Shown here piece by piece: positions 43,698-52,669 of a stretch of 64,000 nucleotides of DNA. The notes under the pieces were generated by a model. It was not told where the DNA came from and did not search any database. It saw only the letters and a program-made list of their open reading frames with translations. The DNA is from Pseudanabaena galeata CCNP1313 (lineage in GTDB: Bacteria > Cyanobacteriota > Cyanobacteriia > Pseudanabaenales > Pseudanabaenaceae), in NCBI RefSeq assembly GCF_029910235.1, contig NZ_CP112877.1:1-64000 (forward strand), read 5' to 3'. Position 1 is the first letter of the stretch. Every line of letters begins with the position of its first letter. The translations under genes were made by a program, and so were the position numbers.

Positions 43698-44324
43698 ATG
43701 CAAAAATTACATCAGTTCGTTCTCAATCTTTTTCTAGTAGTTGGTTTGAGTTTATTTACGATCGCTTGGAGTCCTGCGATCGCCCTAGCTGCTCCAATTA
43801 TTCCCCATCCTGAAGAATTAGTTCATGCTGTTCAGGAAATTGAAGCTCTGGATGCAATGCGGATAGGCTTGGCTTCGAGACTAGAAGGAAGCACTGAAGA
43901 GCCAACCCAACAAACGATGAAAGAAGTCTGTCGTCCTGTGGGAATGCAAGCAATACAACTCAGTAAAGAAAATGGTTGGCAGGTGAAGCAAATCGCAACT
44001 AAGTATCGCAATCCTGCCCATACTCCTGAAAACCTCCATGACAAGGTGGCGTTGGCAAAATTTGAACAAGACCATGAGCTAGTCGGACTATGGGATCGGG
44101 AAACCATTAATCAGCAGACAGGAACGCGCTACTATCGCCGCATTGATGTAGAAGCAAGTTGTTTGGTTTGTCATGGTGCAAAAGATCAGCGTCCTCAGTT
44201 TGTGCAGAAAGGTTATCTTCAGGATTTAGCCTATAACTTCAAAGTTGGTGACTTGCGCGGTATGTATGCCGTGTTTATTCCCGATGAAATGAAAAAAGCA
44301 ATTCAAGATTCTGTTACTCCTTAA
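43698..44324 (+). CDS. Tll0287-like (DUF3365) haem-binding exported protein
   Basis: A 208-residue protein with a signal peptide (LFLVVGLSLFTIAWSPAIALA). The mature part has a PAS-like DUF3365 fold and one c-type haem motif SCLVCHG near residue 155-160. It ends in FKVGDLRGMYAVFIPDE, usual for the family. It should be a periplasmic or lumenal haem sensor or redox protein. It lies in the sulfide island, followed by a palindromic repeat and rhodanese. Confidence 0.85.
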   Translation: MQKLHQFVLNLFLVVGLSLFTIAWSPAIALAAPIIPHPEELVHAVQEIEALDAMRIGLASRLEGSTEEPTQQTMKEVCRPVGMQAIQLSKENGWQVKQIATKYRNPAHTPENLHDKVALAKFEQDHELVGLWDRETINQQTGTRYYRRIDVEASCLVCHGAKDQRPQFVQKGYLQDLAYNFKVGDLRGMYAVFIPDEMKKAIQDSVTP

Positions 44325-44351
44325 TTCACCTTACGCAGAGCGAAAATCTTC

Positions 44352-44395
44352 CCTCATCCCCTTCTCCTGCTCTGGGAGAGAGGCTAGGGGTGAGG
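44352..44395. repeat. dispersed palindromic repeat (CCTCATCCCC...GGGGTGAGG type)
   Basis: CCTCATCCCCTTCTCC and GGGAGAGAGGCTAGGGGTGAGG form a hairpin of a kind found many times in cyanobacterial intergenic DNA. It lies between the haem-protein and rhodanese genes and may act as a weak terminator. Confidence 0.6.
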
Positions 44396-44421
44396 ATCTT
44401 ATCTACTACAATAAAAAAATT

Positions 44422-44916
44422 ATGAAATTAATTTTATCTCTACTGCTTGGCATCGTTTTATCATTCTGTCTCTTGTTAGGACTTCAACCAAACGCGATCG
44501 CCTCAAAACCAATCGATATACCTAATCTGCTGTCGAGTATTGAAGGATATCCACGATTAGAAATGTCTTTGGATAAATATCTCATGGCTATTCCATCGGG
44601 ATACTACACGATTGCTAATGTCGAAGAGTTGAAAAGTTTGATAGCTGATCGTCAAGCTCTATTAGTGGATGTCCGCGAACTATCGGAATATCAATCAGGA
44701 CATATCCCTAATGCCATTAACATTCCACTACGGACTATATCGCGCAATTTAAGCAAAATTCCTAGCGATCGCCCTGTAGTTTTATATTGTTCTACGGGTT
44801 ATCGCTCTTCGATGGGTGTGATGACCTTACATTTGCTCAATTATGACAATGTGAAGGGCTTTCCGCCTAGTCTTTCAGGTTGGAAACAGGCTGGTGAGGC
44901 GATCGCCAAATCTTAA
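44422..44916 (+). CDS. exported rhodanese
   Basis: A 164-residue protein with a signal peptide (MKLILSLLLGIVLSFCLLL) and a rhodanese domain: VDVRELSEYQSGHIPNAINI and the active loop YCSTGYRSS with the catalytic Cys. It would transfer sulfane sulfur in the periplasm or lumen, in keeping with sqr, the DsrE-like protein and cysteine synthase nearby. A degenerate copy of its last 18 codons occurs at 47625-47678. Confidence 0.88.
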   Translation: MKLILSLLLGIVLSFCLLLGLQPNAIASKPIDIPNLLSSIEGYPRLEMSLDKYLMAIPSGYYTIANVEELKSLIADRQALLVDVRELSEYQSGHIPNAINIPLRTISRNLSKIPSDRPVVLYCSTGYRSSMGVMTLHLLNYDNVKGFPPSLSGWKQAGEAIAKS

Positions 44917-45355
44917 TCTGTATTAATTACCATCATTCCTCCCAATACACGCTCATTAAGGAGTTTATTTATGGAAGCCACCAAAAAACACAGCCAATAT
45001 TTTAAATATATTCGCCGTCTTCATCGCATTCTTGCTCCGATTATGTTGTTGCCTCTATTTCTAACTACCATTACAGGCATAATTTATGAAATCCTATATT
45101 TAGCAGCTTAGTACAGGACAAAAAGTTGCAAAAGTAGACAGGAAGGGGTTTTATAAAAGATAACCACATCACAAATAAAACCCCTATGAAAGAGATTAGC
45201 GTATTTTGCGAAAAGTTACATGAACATCTGCAATGGAATGGAGCAAGACTCTTATTTGTGTCGATGTTCCTGATCGCACTAATGCGAGTAAAGACAGTAA
45301 ACCTAGCGGAAATCGCGACAGGATTTAGTGGAGAAGCCAAAGTCGAATCACACTA

Positions 45356-46483
45356 TACTTTAGACGGTCAGAACTTGAGCTTTGAGAAAATGGGATAATC
45401 GGCTAAAGAATTTAATACTGCCGCCAAAATTAATTCATGATTACAATCGAATTTTCAGAAGACGAGAAGAAAAAACTACTGCACGAAAGATTTCATCATC
45501 CTCATCCAAGGGTGCAGATCAAAATGGAAGCACTGTGGTTAAAAAGTCAAGGCATGGAGCATCAAGCTATTACCCAGTTGGTCGGGATTTCAGCAAACAC
45601 CTTACGCAGTTATCTGCGTGAGTACGAAGACGGAGGCATTGAAAGACTTAAGGAGATCCGATTTCACCGTCCAAGTAGCAAGTTAATAGACCATGCACCA
45701 AGTATAGAAGCACATTTCCGTAAACACCCACCCGCAAGTATTAACGCAGCAATCGGAAACATTGAAACCCTCACGGGAATTCGTCGATCCCCCACCCAAG
45801 TCAGGCTATTTATGAAGCGCATGGGTATGAAATGTCTTAAGGTTGGTGTGTTTCCAGCCAAGGCAGATCCAGATGTACAGGAAACCTACAGACTCGAAGA
45901 GCTAGAACCTCGCATTGAAGAAGCTAAAGCAGGGAAAAGAGCCCTTTTTTTGTAGATGCAGCTCATTTCGTTATGGGGGCTTTTCTAGGATTTGTATGGT
46001 GTTTTGAGCGGTTGTTTGTGCGAGCACCCTGTGGACGCAAACGTTTTAATGTCCTAGCCGCATTAAATGCTATCACCCATGAAGTCATTACCGTCACCAA
46101 TGACTCCTATATCAATGCTTTGAGTGTCTGTGAACTGCTCGAAAAATTGGCTACCCTCGGTTTATCCATCCCCATCACCCTCGTTTTAGACAATGCTCGA
46201 TATCAAAAGTGTCAACTTGTCCAAGATTTAGCACATTCTCTCGGAATTGAGTTGCTCTTCCTGCCCAGTTATTCCCCTAACCTCAATCTCATTGAGCGAT
46301 TCTGGAAATTTGTCAAACAAAAATGTTTGTACTCAAAATACTATGAGGATTTTACGTTGTTTCAGGATGCTATTTCTTCATGTATTGAGAACGCTCATAT
46401 TAACCATAAAAAAGAACTGCTATCGCTACTCACTCTCCGTTTCCAAAATCTCAAAAAAGCTCAGATTATACCCGTTTAAAGTA
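45356..46483 (+). mobile_element. nested IS630-family element
   Basis: Ends TACTTTAGACGG (left) and CCCGTTTAAAGTA (right) are inverted repeats with few differences, flanked by the TA target duplication at 45354-45355 and 46484-46485. The length is 1128 bp. It is different from the IS630 element at 30476, whose ends begin TAGCGG. Confidence 0.85.
45437..46479 (+). CDS. IS630 transposase, two frames joined by frameshift
   Basis: The first frame (45437-45955) holds HTH domains (EHQAITQLVGISANTLRSYL and IRRSPTQVRLFMKRMGMK). The DDE part is in another frame: FVDAAHFVMGAFLG (first Asp), ITLVLDNARYQKC (second Asp) and LPSYSPNLNLIERFWKFVK (Glu). The frames meet at the run CCCTTTTTTTG near 45942-45952, a likely slippery site. 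The catalytic set is complete, so activity is plausible. Confidence 0.85.
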
Positions 46484-47572
46484 TATAAGCGGTTACAGAG
46501 ATTTTTTCGAGAGTTTGAAGTGGACTATGAAAGCATCGCTTTAATGGTCGTCAAAGTGATGAAAATACCTGAACCATGGGTAATCAGTATCGACCGCACC
46601 GATTGGAGATTTGGTAAGACGGTATTTAATGTGCTGACATTGGGAGTAGTGCATCACGGTATCGCATTCCCGTTGGTCTGGATGATGCTGGACAAAAAAG
46701 GTAACTCGAACACCCGTGAACGTTGTGAATTGTGTAATCGATTTCTGGAAATATTTGGAGATCGCAAAATCGACTTTTTGACCGCAGACCGAGAATTTGT
46801 GGGGGAAGAATGGTTTGATTACTTGCTGTGTGACCCATGTACCCACTTTCGTATCCGTATTCGCAAAAACACCTTGCTTGACGATGGGCAGAAGCAACTA
46901 CGGGCTGACGTTTGTTTCCAAGATCTCCAAGTTGGTCAATCGAAAGTATTGTCTAAGCCGAGGCTTGTTTGGCAACATTGGCTCTATATTGCGGCAATGC
47001 GTCTGGAGGATGGCGATTTGTTAATTGTAGCAACCGCTCATGACCCTAATACCGCTATTGCTGACTATGCCAAACGTTGGGCGATTGAGACTTTGTTTGG
47101 CTGTTTTAAATCCCGTGGCTTTTGTTTGGAGGCTACTCACCTTCAAGCCCCTGAACGCCTTTCTAAACTTATTGCTTTACTCACCCTCGCTTTATGTTGG
47201 GCTTTTTCTTCGGGGCTTTGGCTTGCTCAGCTCAATCCCCTCAAACCTAAAAAGCACGGTCGCTTACCTAAAAGCATTTTTCGTCTTGGTTTTGATTTTC
47301 TGCGTCATATCATCTTTGACATCCATCTCAATTCCGAGGCTTTCTTCAACTCCATTAAATTTTTGTCCTGTACTTAGATTTAGCAGGCAAAGGCAGAGAA
47401 AAGAGTTCTAAATGGATTTTAGATTGGCATAAGGGAGATTTCGGTGTAATTAATCTAGAAATTGTTTACCCATTCCTGACTGCTCTCGGTTTGTTTATAT
47501 TGCTTTTTACAGGAATCGTGATGTGGCGTACTATGCAACGTAGTTCTATTACTAAGCATAGGTAAACTTGGG

Positions 47573-47606
47573 GTAAATACAGGATACATGGTTATCCTGT
47601 ATTTAC
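47573..47606. terminator. hairpin after the split membrane gene
   Basis: Perfect 14-base arms GTAAATACAGGATA (47573-47586) and its complement (47593-47606) around a 6-base loop. It lies between convergent genes and could stop transcription from either side. Confidence 0.55.
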
Positions 47607-47624
47607 TCCTATTTGTGAGATTTA

Positions 47625-47678
47625 CCGCCTAGCCTCTCAGGTTGGGAAAAAGCTGGTGGGGCGATCGCTAAGGATTAA
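47625..47678 (+). pseudogene. rhodanese 3'-end remnant
   Basis: Reads as the tail of the rhodanese at 44422: SLSGWEKAGGAIAKD and a stop, with DNA closely similar to 44868-44916. The rest of the gene is absent. It overlaps the last codons of cysK on the other strand. Confidence 0.55.
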
Positions 47679-48613
47679 TGGACATCATTCCACATAGCAG
47701 TACTCAGATAACGCTCCCCTGCACTGGGCTGAACAATCACAATACGTTGATTTTGATATTGAGATCGCCTTCCTATTTGTAAACCTGCATAAACCACCGC
47801 GCCTGTGGAAATACCGCTCAAGATTCCTTCCTTTTGGGCTAACTGTTTTCCTATCTCATAGGCTTCGGATTCCGTGACGATCGCAATTTCATCAATTAAA
47901 TCGACGCGCAAAACATCGGGAATAAAACCTGCGCCAATACCTTGAATATTATGGGGATGGGCGGGTTGACCGCTTAGGACAGCACTAGTTGATGGTTCTA
48001 CCGCGATTATCTGAATTTGGGGATTTTTTTGTTTGAGATAGCAACCTGCCCCCGTGAGTGTGCCGCCTGTGCCAACGCCCACTACTAGCGCCGCGATCGC
48101 GCCATCGGTATCTTCCCATATCTCTACACCTGTGGTGTGGTAATGGATTTTGGGATTAGCGGGATTGCTGAATTGGTGTGGTGAAAAAGCATGGGGAATC
48201 GTCATTAATAACTGGTTAGCATGGGCGATCGCTCCTTGCATATCCGAGATCGCAGGAGTCAAGACTACCTCGGCTCCATAGGCTTGCAAAAGTTTTTGTC
48301 TTTCCGCACTCATATTGTCTGGCATCGTCAAGATCAAACGATAGCCCTTGACTGCACAGACCATCGCTAAGCCAATGCCTGTATTCCCAGAAGTGGCTTC
48401 AATAATTGTGGAATGATGCGGTTGAATTAAGCCAGCCTGCTCTGCTTCGGTGATCATGCTAATGGCAATGCGATCCTTCACGGATTTGGCAGGATTCATT
48501 CCTTCCATTTTTAAGACGATTTCGGCAACGCAACCCATTTCCTGCGGTAAGTGATTCAGCCTGAGCAGGGGGGTATGTCCAATAACTTGTGTAATATCGT
48601 GATAGATTTTCAT
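47675..48613 (-). CDS. cysK: cysteine synthase (O-acetylserine sulfhydrylase)
   Basis: A 312-residue PLP enzyme. The PLP Lys is K46 in NPAKSVKDRIA; IEATSGNTGIGLAMV binds the substrate; VGVGTGGTLTGAG binds the PLP phosphate; IQGIGAGFIPDVL is the usual later motif. It makes cysteine from O-acetylserine and sulfide and is thus a direct sulfide sink beside sqr. It starts 5 bases after the polyferredoxin-fusion gene on the same strand, so the two are probably one operon. Confidence 0.92.
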   Translation of the reverse strand: MKIYHDITQVIGHTPLLRLNHLPQEMGCVAEIVLKMEGMNPAKSVKDRIAISMITEAEQAGLIQPHHSTIIEATSGNTGIGLAMVCAVKGYRLILTMPDNMSAERQKLLQAYGAEVVLTPAISDMQGAIAHANQLLMTIPHAFSPHQFSNPANPKIHYHTTGVEIWEDTDGAIAALVVGVGTGGTLTGAGCYLKQKNPQIQIIAVEPSTSAVLSGQPAHPHNIQGIGAGFIPDVLRVDLIDEIAIVTESEAYEIGKQLAQKEGILSGISTGAVVYAGLQIGRRSQYQNQRIVIVQPSAGERYLSTAMWNDVH

Positions 48614-48618
48614 GGGGA

Positions 48619-51312
48619 TTAAAAGACCATTACTTGAAAGAAAAAGAAGGTGAAACCTAGCATTAAAACTAAATGGGGGAGATTGCTAAGTAGCGATCGC
48701 CCTGTGATTCGTAATAGGGGATAGATGCTAAATATAACGGCGGAAAGAAGAGTCACGCCTTGCAAAAATTGGGCAACTTCTAAACTCCAAGTGAGGGTGA
48801 ATAGATGCTCACCACTGGAGCCTAAGGTTCTCGCTAAAACTGGTAAGAACCGCCCTGCTTCGGTGACTGCCGCAGGGATGTAATGGGCTAGATTTACCGC
48901 TAGGGTGAGGGGCAGATAGGCATAGATCACTCGTAAATATTCGGGTTGCTTAGGGTCAAGCCTACGGGCGATCGCATGGGCTAAATAGGTCAATAGGGCA
49001 GGAATACTTAATAAAGCTAGGGCGATCGCTGTACTCGGCAATAAATGGTCAGCATCAACTGGAAAATAACCAAATCCTAACCAATCGAGAATCCTGTGGC
49101 TATGGTGCATAAATACACCGCCCAAAAGCAGCAACAGCAAGGCAACTTCTGCACTAAAGGCTTGATGATTTTCCAGTAAATCAGAAGTTGGGAATCGTAA
49201 ATTTAACTGCACAGAACGATTGGGACAGGCTTTCATGCAGGTCATGCAGAGCATACAGTCGCGGTTATCCTGTAATTGAGCAGGATGGGAATAGAGAGGA
49301 CAACCCTCCGTAGCCTGCCCTTCCGTGGGGAGAGCATCGGCAAAGGTGACGGCGGTAGCGGCGCTGCCCTTGTAACAACCAAAGGTGCTGCATTGACTGC
49401 CACAAACCTGTTGAGTTGCCCGTACTTCCACCATCGCTAGTTTGGCAAACATTCCATTCATGCCGCCAATCGGACAGAGATAGCGACACCAGAGCCGCCG
49501 TTCATAAATGAGGCTGCAAATCACGGCTCCTGCGGTAATCGCCAATAATAACCAAGCCGAAAGCGCCGCATGGTGCGGTAAGTCCCATAATTTTTCCCAG
49601 AGATAGATTGCTACGAAGCCGCCAAATAGGAACCAAGCGCCCCAACGGTTTAGCCATTGGGTATTCCAAGTTAATTGCTGTCGCGGGAAGAGCCAGAGAG
49701 AAAATCGCCTAATCCATTCGGCGGTAATCATAAAGGGACAAACGGCACACCAAAGCCGACCGATAAACACAAACAGAAGTAAATATCCAGGCCACCACCA
49801 AGCCCAAAATAGATTCAGGGTGATGCTGCTATCCCTTGCTTGCGGACCAAAGAAACCTGCGATCGTTATAGGGACGAAGAATGCCATCATCACATACCAG
49901 ATGCCTTCGGGATACCATCGGCTAAGCAAGATTTGGCGTAACCAAGGTGCGTAGGTGAGTAGATCAACACGAAAGGCATTTTTAGAAGATTGCACCGACC
50001 AGAGCGCTTGTTCAGAAATTACTGCTTGAGCGATCGGGGTCATGATCGTCGCACGGTGCAAGATTTCGGCTAATTCCGCCAGATTCCCTGGGTAATCATA
50101 GCTAATCAATCGCCGCATTTCCGATTGATCTAGTTCCAATAATGGACGATTCTGTTCTTGGCAAAATTGAGAGAGAAAGTAACGGGCAAAATCGGGAATA
50201 TCGGCTTTGCGCTGTGGCAGGGTAAAGAGTTTGATCGAAATGATATCTAGGTCTGCGGGTAAATCAATTTTGTCTGGAGCTGCCATGATTAGGCGCACCC
50301 AAGATTGAATTGATGTCGGTGGTTCAGGGTCGAGCTTACCAGAAACACTCACGCCATGATTGGGTAAGATTGTCCCTGCTTTGAGGTAATGGATTAATCT
50401 GAGGCGATCGCCTTCACTCAAAACCTGACAATTATTCAATAACAGCGTTCCCCGTTCCAATAATTCCAGAATTCCTTCCCTTGCACCAATGCGCCCAAAC
50501 AATAAATCTGTATCTAATCTGCCATCAAGTGATCGCGGCAACTTGGCACAATCTAGCTCAACAAAGGGCTGAGCCGCTAAACCAGAGCGATCGTGAATTA
50601 ACCCTGCCAGAAAAGTTTTGCCAGTTCCTGCTTGCCCTTGGAAAATGATGGGCTTCAGGGTGGCGGCAGCATGATCGATTTGTTCGCTTAACTTTTGCGT
50701 TGCCTTACTGTTACCAATAATGGTTTTATCTTTAGGAACATTCTGAATGTAGGACTGCAACCCTTGAATACGTTGTTGTTCTTTAGCGATGCGGGTACTA
50801 AAAGCATTGAGGTCTTGGGCTAAGAGCGTATTGAAGAGATGTTCCAGTTCAGGATGTTGCTGCATCAATTGCCAAAATCTAGCTTGGGGTAGAAACCAGA
50901 TTTCGCTGTTAGTAATAGCGATCGCCTGAGTTTGATGTTTACCCTCCTTCAGTTTGGCGATTAGGGTCACATAGCCAAATAGATCTCCTGCACTGCGCGG
51001 ACGAATCTGGGATCTGCCAATTAATGAAGTTCGGTAAATTTCGACGGCTCCCCATTTCATCAAATACAGTCCGATCGCAGGTTGATTGGTTTGATAGATA
51101 ATCGTGCCTGCTTCCACTTTAAATAAATGCAGCGATCTCGCGATATCTTGCAGAGTGCGATCGGGCAACTGTCCCCAAAGTCGATGAAACCTTAACCAGT
51201 TACAGCATTCTGCCTCTGCCTCTAAATCTGGTTGTGGCAAATCCTCTAATCCCGCACCTAGTGATGGGTGTTCTGAAGCAGATAAGGAAAGCAAATTAAT
51301 TGTAGAAACCAT
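48619..51312 (-). CDS. cNMP-sensor / AAA (sigma54-type) / polyferredoxin membrane fusion
   Basis: An 897-residue three-part protein. Residues about 40-170 form a CRP-like cyclic-nucleotide-binding domain (AGTIIYQTNQPAIGLYLMKW, RSAGDLFGYVTL). About 190-430 are an AAA+ domain of the sigma54-activator type (Walker A GQAGTGKTF, DIPDFARYFLSQF), without the GAFTGA loop and without a DNA-binding HTH. About 460-897 are a NapH/NosR-like membrane polyferredoxin with CAVCP, CRYLCPIGG, CGSQCSTFGC and CMLCMTCMKACPN, and about nine membrane helices. It could couple ligand or energy sensing to electron transfer. It is in one operon with cysK. A candidate operator TGAAGTATTTCAAT lies 42 bases upstream. Confidence 0.85.
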   Translation of the reverse strand: MVSTINLLSLSASEHPSLGAGLEDLPQPDLEAEAECCNWLRFHRLWGQLPDRTLQDIARSLHLFKVEAGTIIYQTNQPAIGLYLMKWGAVEIYRTSLIGRSQIRPRSAGDLFGYVTLIAKLKEGKHQTQAIAITNSEIWFLPQARFWQLMQQHPELEHLFNTLLAQDLNAFSTRIAKEQQRIQGLQSYIQNVPKDKTIIGNSKATQKLSEQIDHAAATLKPIIFQGQAGTGKTFLAGLIHDRSGLAAQPFVELDCAKLPRSLDGRLDTDLLFGRIGAREGILELLERGTLLLNNCQVLSEGDRLRLIHYLKAGTILPNHGVSVSGKLDPEPPTSIQSWVRLIMAAPDKIDLPADLDIISIKLFTLPQRKADIPDFARYFLSQFCQEQNRPLLELDQSEMRRLISYDYPGNLAELAEILHRATIMTPIAQAVISEQALWSVQSSKNAFRVDLLTYAPWLRQILLSRWYPEGIWYVMMAFFVPITIAGFFGPQARDSSITLNLFWAWWWPGYLLLFVFIGRLWCAVCPFMITAEWIRRFSLWLFPRQQLTWNTQWLNRWGAWFLFGGFVAIYLWEKLWDLPHHAALSAWLLLAITAGAVICSLIYERRLWCRYLCPIGGMNGMFAKLAMVEVRATQQVCGSQCSTFGCYKGSAATAVTFADALPTEGQATEGCPLYSHPAQLQDNRDCMLCMTCMKACPNRSVQLNLRFPTSDLLENHQAFSAEVALLLLLLGGVFMHHSHRILDWLGFGYFPVDADHLLPSTAIALALLSIPALLTYLAHAIARRLDPKQPEYLRVIYAYLPLTLAVNLAHYIPAAVTEAGRFLPVLARTLGSSGEHLFTLTWSLEVAQFLQGVTLLSAVIFSIYPLLRITGRSLLSNLPHLVLMLGFTFFFFQVMVF

Positions 51313-51353
51313 AGTTTCACATTACCATCCAAAATACGAACTCAGGTATTGAC

Positions 51354-51369
51354 TGAAGTATTTCAATTT
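51354..51369. promoter_or_regulatory. possible operator upstream of polyferredoxin-fusion gene
   Basis: TGAAGTATTTCAATTT contains the inverted pair TGAA-N4-TTCA and resembles TGAAGTATTGCAAT at 42319, upstream of the DUF2892-petC genes. Both sit in upstream regions of sulfide-island operons. Confidence 0.35.
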
Positions 51370-51583
51370 GTGTCTAAAGATATATTGCCTCACTATATAA
51401 CAATACAATTATCTAAATACAACAATATAGAGTGCAAAAGTACAAGTTATGCCCTCTATTCTCGTAATACCAAAACTAAAAATAATCATTTTTAGTTTTG
51501 AAAACCCTCAATGGGTTTTGTTTTTAATTCACAAAATTGTTGTCACACTTTCGTGAATTAGTATAATTCTAGGAGGTTGACTG

Positions 51584-51928
51584 ATGAAAACTAAACTTTT
51601 CACTCAAGAACTTAACACTGGTGATATCACTGTAATCAGTAACTTAACCAGTGTTACGGCAAACTGTACTCGTATTTCACGGGTAGAAGAAGTTCAAGAC
51701 CACGAGCAAGAAAGTCCCTCTGCTATTTACATTGACTTAACAATTAAACAGTCGGCTAAACTGCATGATGTTTTAGAAGCAACAGAAGAGGTAGATTTGG
51801 TAATGAGTTTAGAGGATTCAGTGGAATTAGGCTTGCTTATGGTTGCCATGGGCATGGAACACAAAACGGATGAAAACATCGCCGCAACTATGTCGCGGTT
51901 GTCTCAATTGATTGCTGAATATCGTTAA
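51584..51928 (+). CDS. hypothetical 114-aa protein
   Basis: I do not recognise the family. It is soluble and acidic, with no signal peptide, and has a strong AGGAGG ribosome site 8 bases before the ATG, so it is likely expressed. Notable segments are TSVTANCTRISRVEEVQDH and LVMSLEDSVELGLLMVAMGM. The 3' neighbour is the 130-bp miniature element; the 5' side is the cysK-polyferredoxin operon in the opposite direction. Confidence 0.7.
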   Translation: MKTKLFTQELNTGDITVISNLTSVTANCTRISRVEEVQDHEQESPSAIYIDLTIKQSAKLHDVLEATEEVDLVMSLEDSVELGLLMVAMGMEHKTDENIAATMSRLSQLIAEYR

Positions 51929-51948
51929 TTTAAATTTTGTATTGCTGC

Positions 51949-52078
51949 CTAAGTACAGGACAAAAAATCAAAAATAGAACGCCAAAATCCCCTGAAATCG
52001 TTACTAAGTAAAGCTTTCGGGCTTATTGAGCCAAATCCTTACTGGGAGAGCATTTCAAGCTTTTTGTCCTGTACTTAG
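51949..52078. mobile_element. 130-bp MITE with ends of the IS4-family element
   Basis: It begins CTAAGTACAGGACAAAAA and ends with the complementary TTTTTGTCCTGTACTTAG, the same ends as the IS4-family element at 45107-47377. Direct repeats ATTGCTGC (51941-51948 and 52079-52086) flank it as a target duplication. There is no coding capacity, so it must be moved by the transposase of the larger element. Confidence 0.85.
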
Positions 52079-52167
52079 ATTGCTGCACAAAATACTGAAA
52101 AAAATTTGCGGTTTGATTGAACACAATTTGTAGTAATGAATTTCCATTTAAAATAATTAGGTAAATT

Positions 52168-52587
52168 ATGAAACTGCTAAATCTAGTTGCTCCCCTGTTT
52201 GTGATTTCTGCCACTGCCGTTGGGATGCCTGCCATTGCAGGGGAAAGAGATCCTCTATTTGTGAATATGACTGCTGACCAACCACATCGCACCACCATGG
52301 CGATTCAGTTTTCCAAGAGCCAATTTGAACGCGGTCATCCAGTTACGATTTTTCTAAATGACAAAGGTGTTCTTGTGGGTTCAAAGGCAAATGCGAGGAT
52401 ATACAGAGAACAACAGAGCGCTCTAGCAGAAATCATAAAGCAAGGCGGTGTTGTACTCGTCTGCCCTATGTGCATGAAAAAATATGGTGTTAAGGAATCC
52501 GACCTAATTGATGGCGCAAAGATAGGTTCACCAGAACTTACTGGTAATGCTTTATTTAAGGACAACACGCAGACATTATCTTGGTAA
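52168..52587 (+). CDS. exported DsrE-like sulfur-relay protein
   Basis: A 139-residue protein with a signal peptide (LLNLVAPLFVISATAVGMPAIA). The mature part has the DsrE/DsrF fold: PLFVNMTADQPHRTTMAIQF, HPVTIFLNDKGV, and CPMCMKKYGVKESDLIDGAK with the Cys pair usual in this group. It probably carries persulfide sulfur outside the cytosol, alongside the exported rhodanese and the thioredoxin-CcdA fusion encoded 82 bases downstream. Confidence 0.85.
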   Translation: MKLLNLVAPLFVISATAVGMPAIAGERDPLFVNMTADQPHRTTMAIQFSKSQFERGHPVTIFLNDKGVLVGSKANARIYREQQSALAEIIKQGGVVLVCPMCMKKYGVKESDLIDGAKIGSPELTGNALFKDNTQTLSW

Positions 52588-52669
52588 TCTAGCAATTTTT
52601 GCAGTATAAAGCGCTGTAATTTGCAGTTTCAACACAATCATTAACGCAGCCTTAGGATGTCCACTTTGC

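Larger units (their letters stand above)
45107..47377 (+). mobile_element. IS4-family element carrying a nested IS630
   Basis: Ends CTTAGTACAGGACAAAA (left) and, complementary with one mismatch, the right end finishing at 47377. A 9-base target duplication ATTTAGCAG flanks it (45098-45106 and 47378-47386). The 1.1-kb IS630 element inside accounts for half of the 2271 bp. The transposase stop codon TAG is the last three bases of the element. Confidence 0.85.
45186..47377 (+). pseudogene. IS4-family transposase interrupted by IS630
   Basis: The N-terminal piece MKEISVFCEKLHEHLQWNGA to AKVESHY breaks at 45354. It resumes after the nested element as KRLQRFFREFEVDYESIAL, SIDRTDWRFGK (first Asp), IDFLTADREFVGEEWF (second Asp) and YAKRWAIETLFGCFKSRGF (Glu in the Y-x(n)-E signature). 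Removing 45356-46483 and one TA restores the frame exactly (His-Tyr-Lys), so the disruption is recent. Confidence 0.85.
44971..47565 (+). pseudogene. PepSY-associated-like membrane gene split by an IS
   Basis: Left piece (44971-45106): MEATKKHSQYFKYIRRLHRI followed by a membrane segment LAPIMLLPLFLTTITGIIYE. Right piece (47378-47565): LAGKGREKSSKWILDWHKGD, then a second membrane segment (LEIVYPFLTALGLFILLFTG) and IVMWRTMQRS. Rejoined across the 9-base target duplication ATTTAGCAG, the frame is continuous. The layout resembles small PepSY-associated membrane proteins. It is inactivated by the composite IS insertion. Confidence 0.7.

Noticed and set aside
48619-51312. Classical sigma54-dependent transcription activator
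   Set aside because: The AAA part has no GAFTGA loop and no C-terminal HTH; the chain continues into a membrane polyferredoxin instead.
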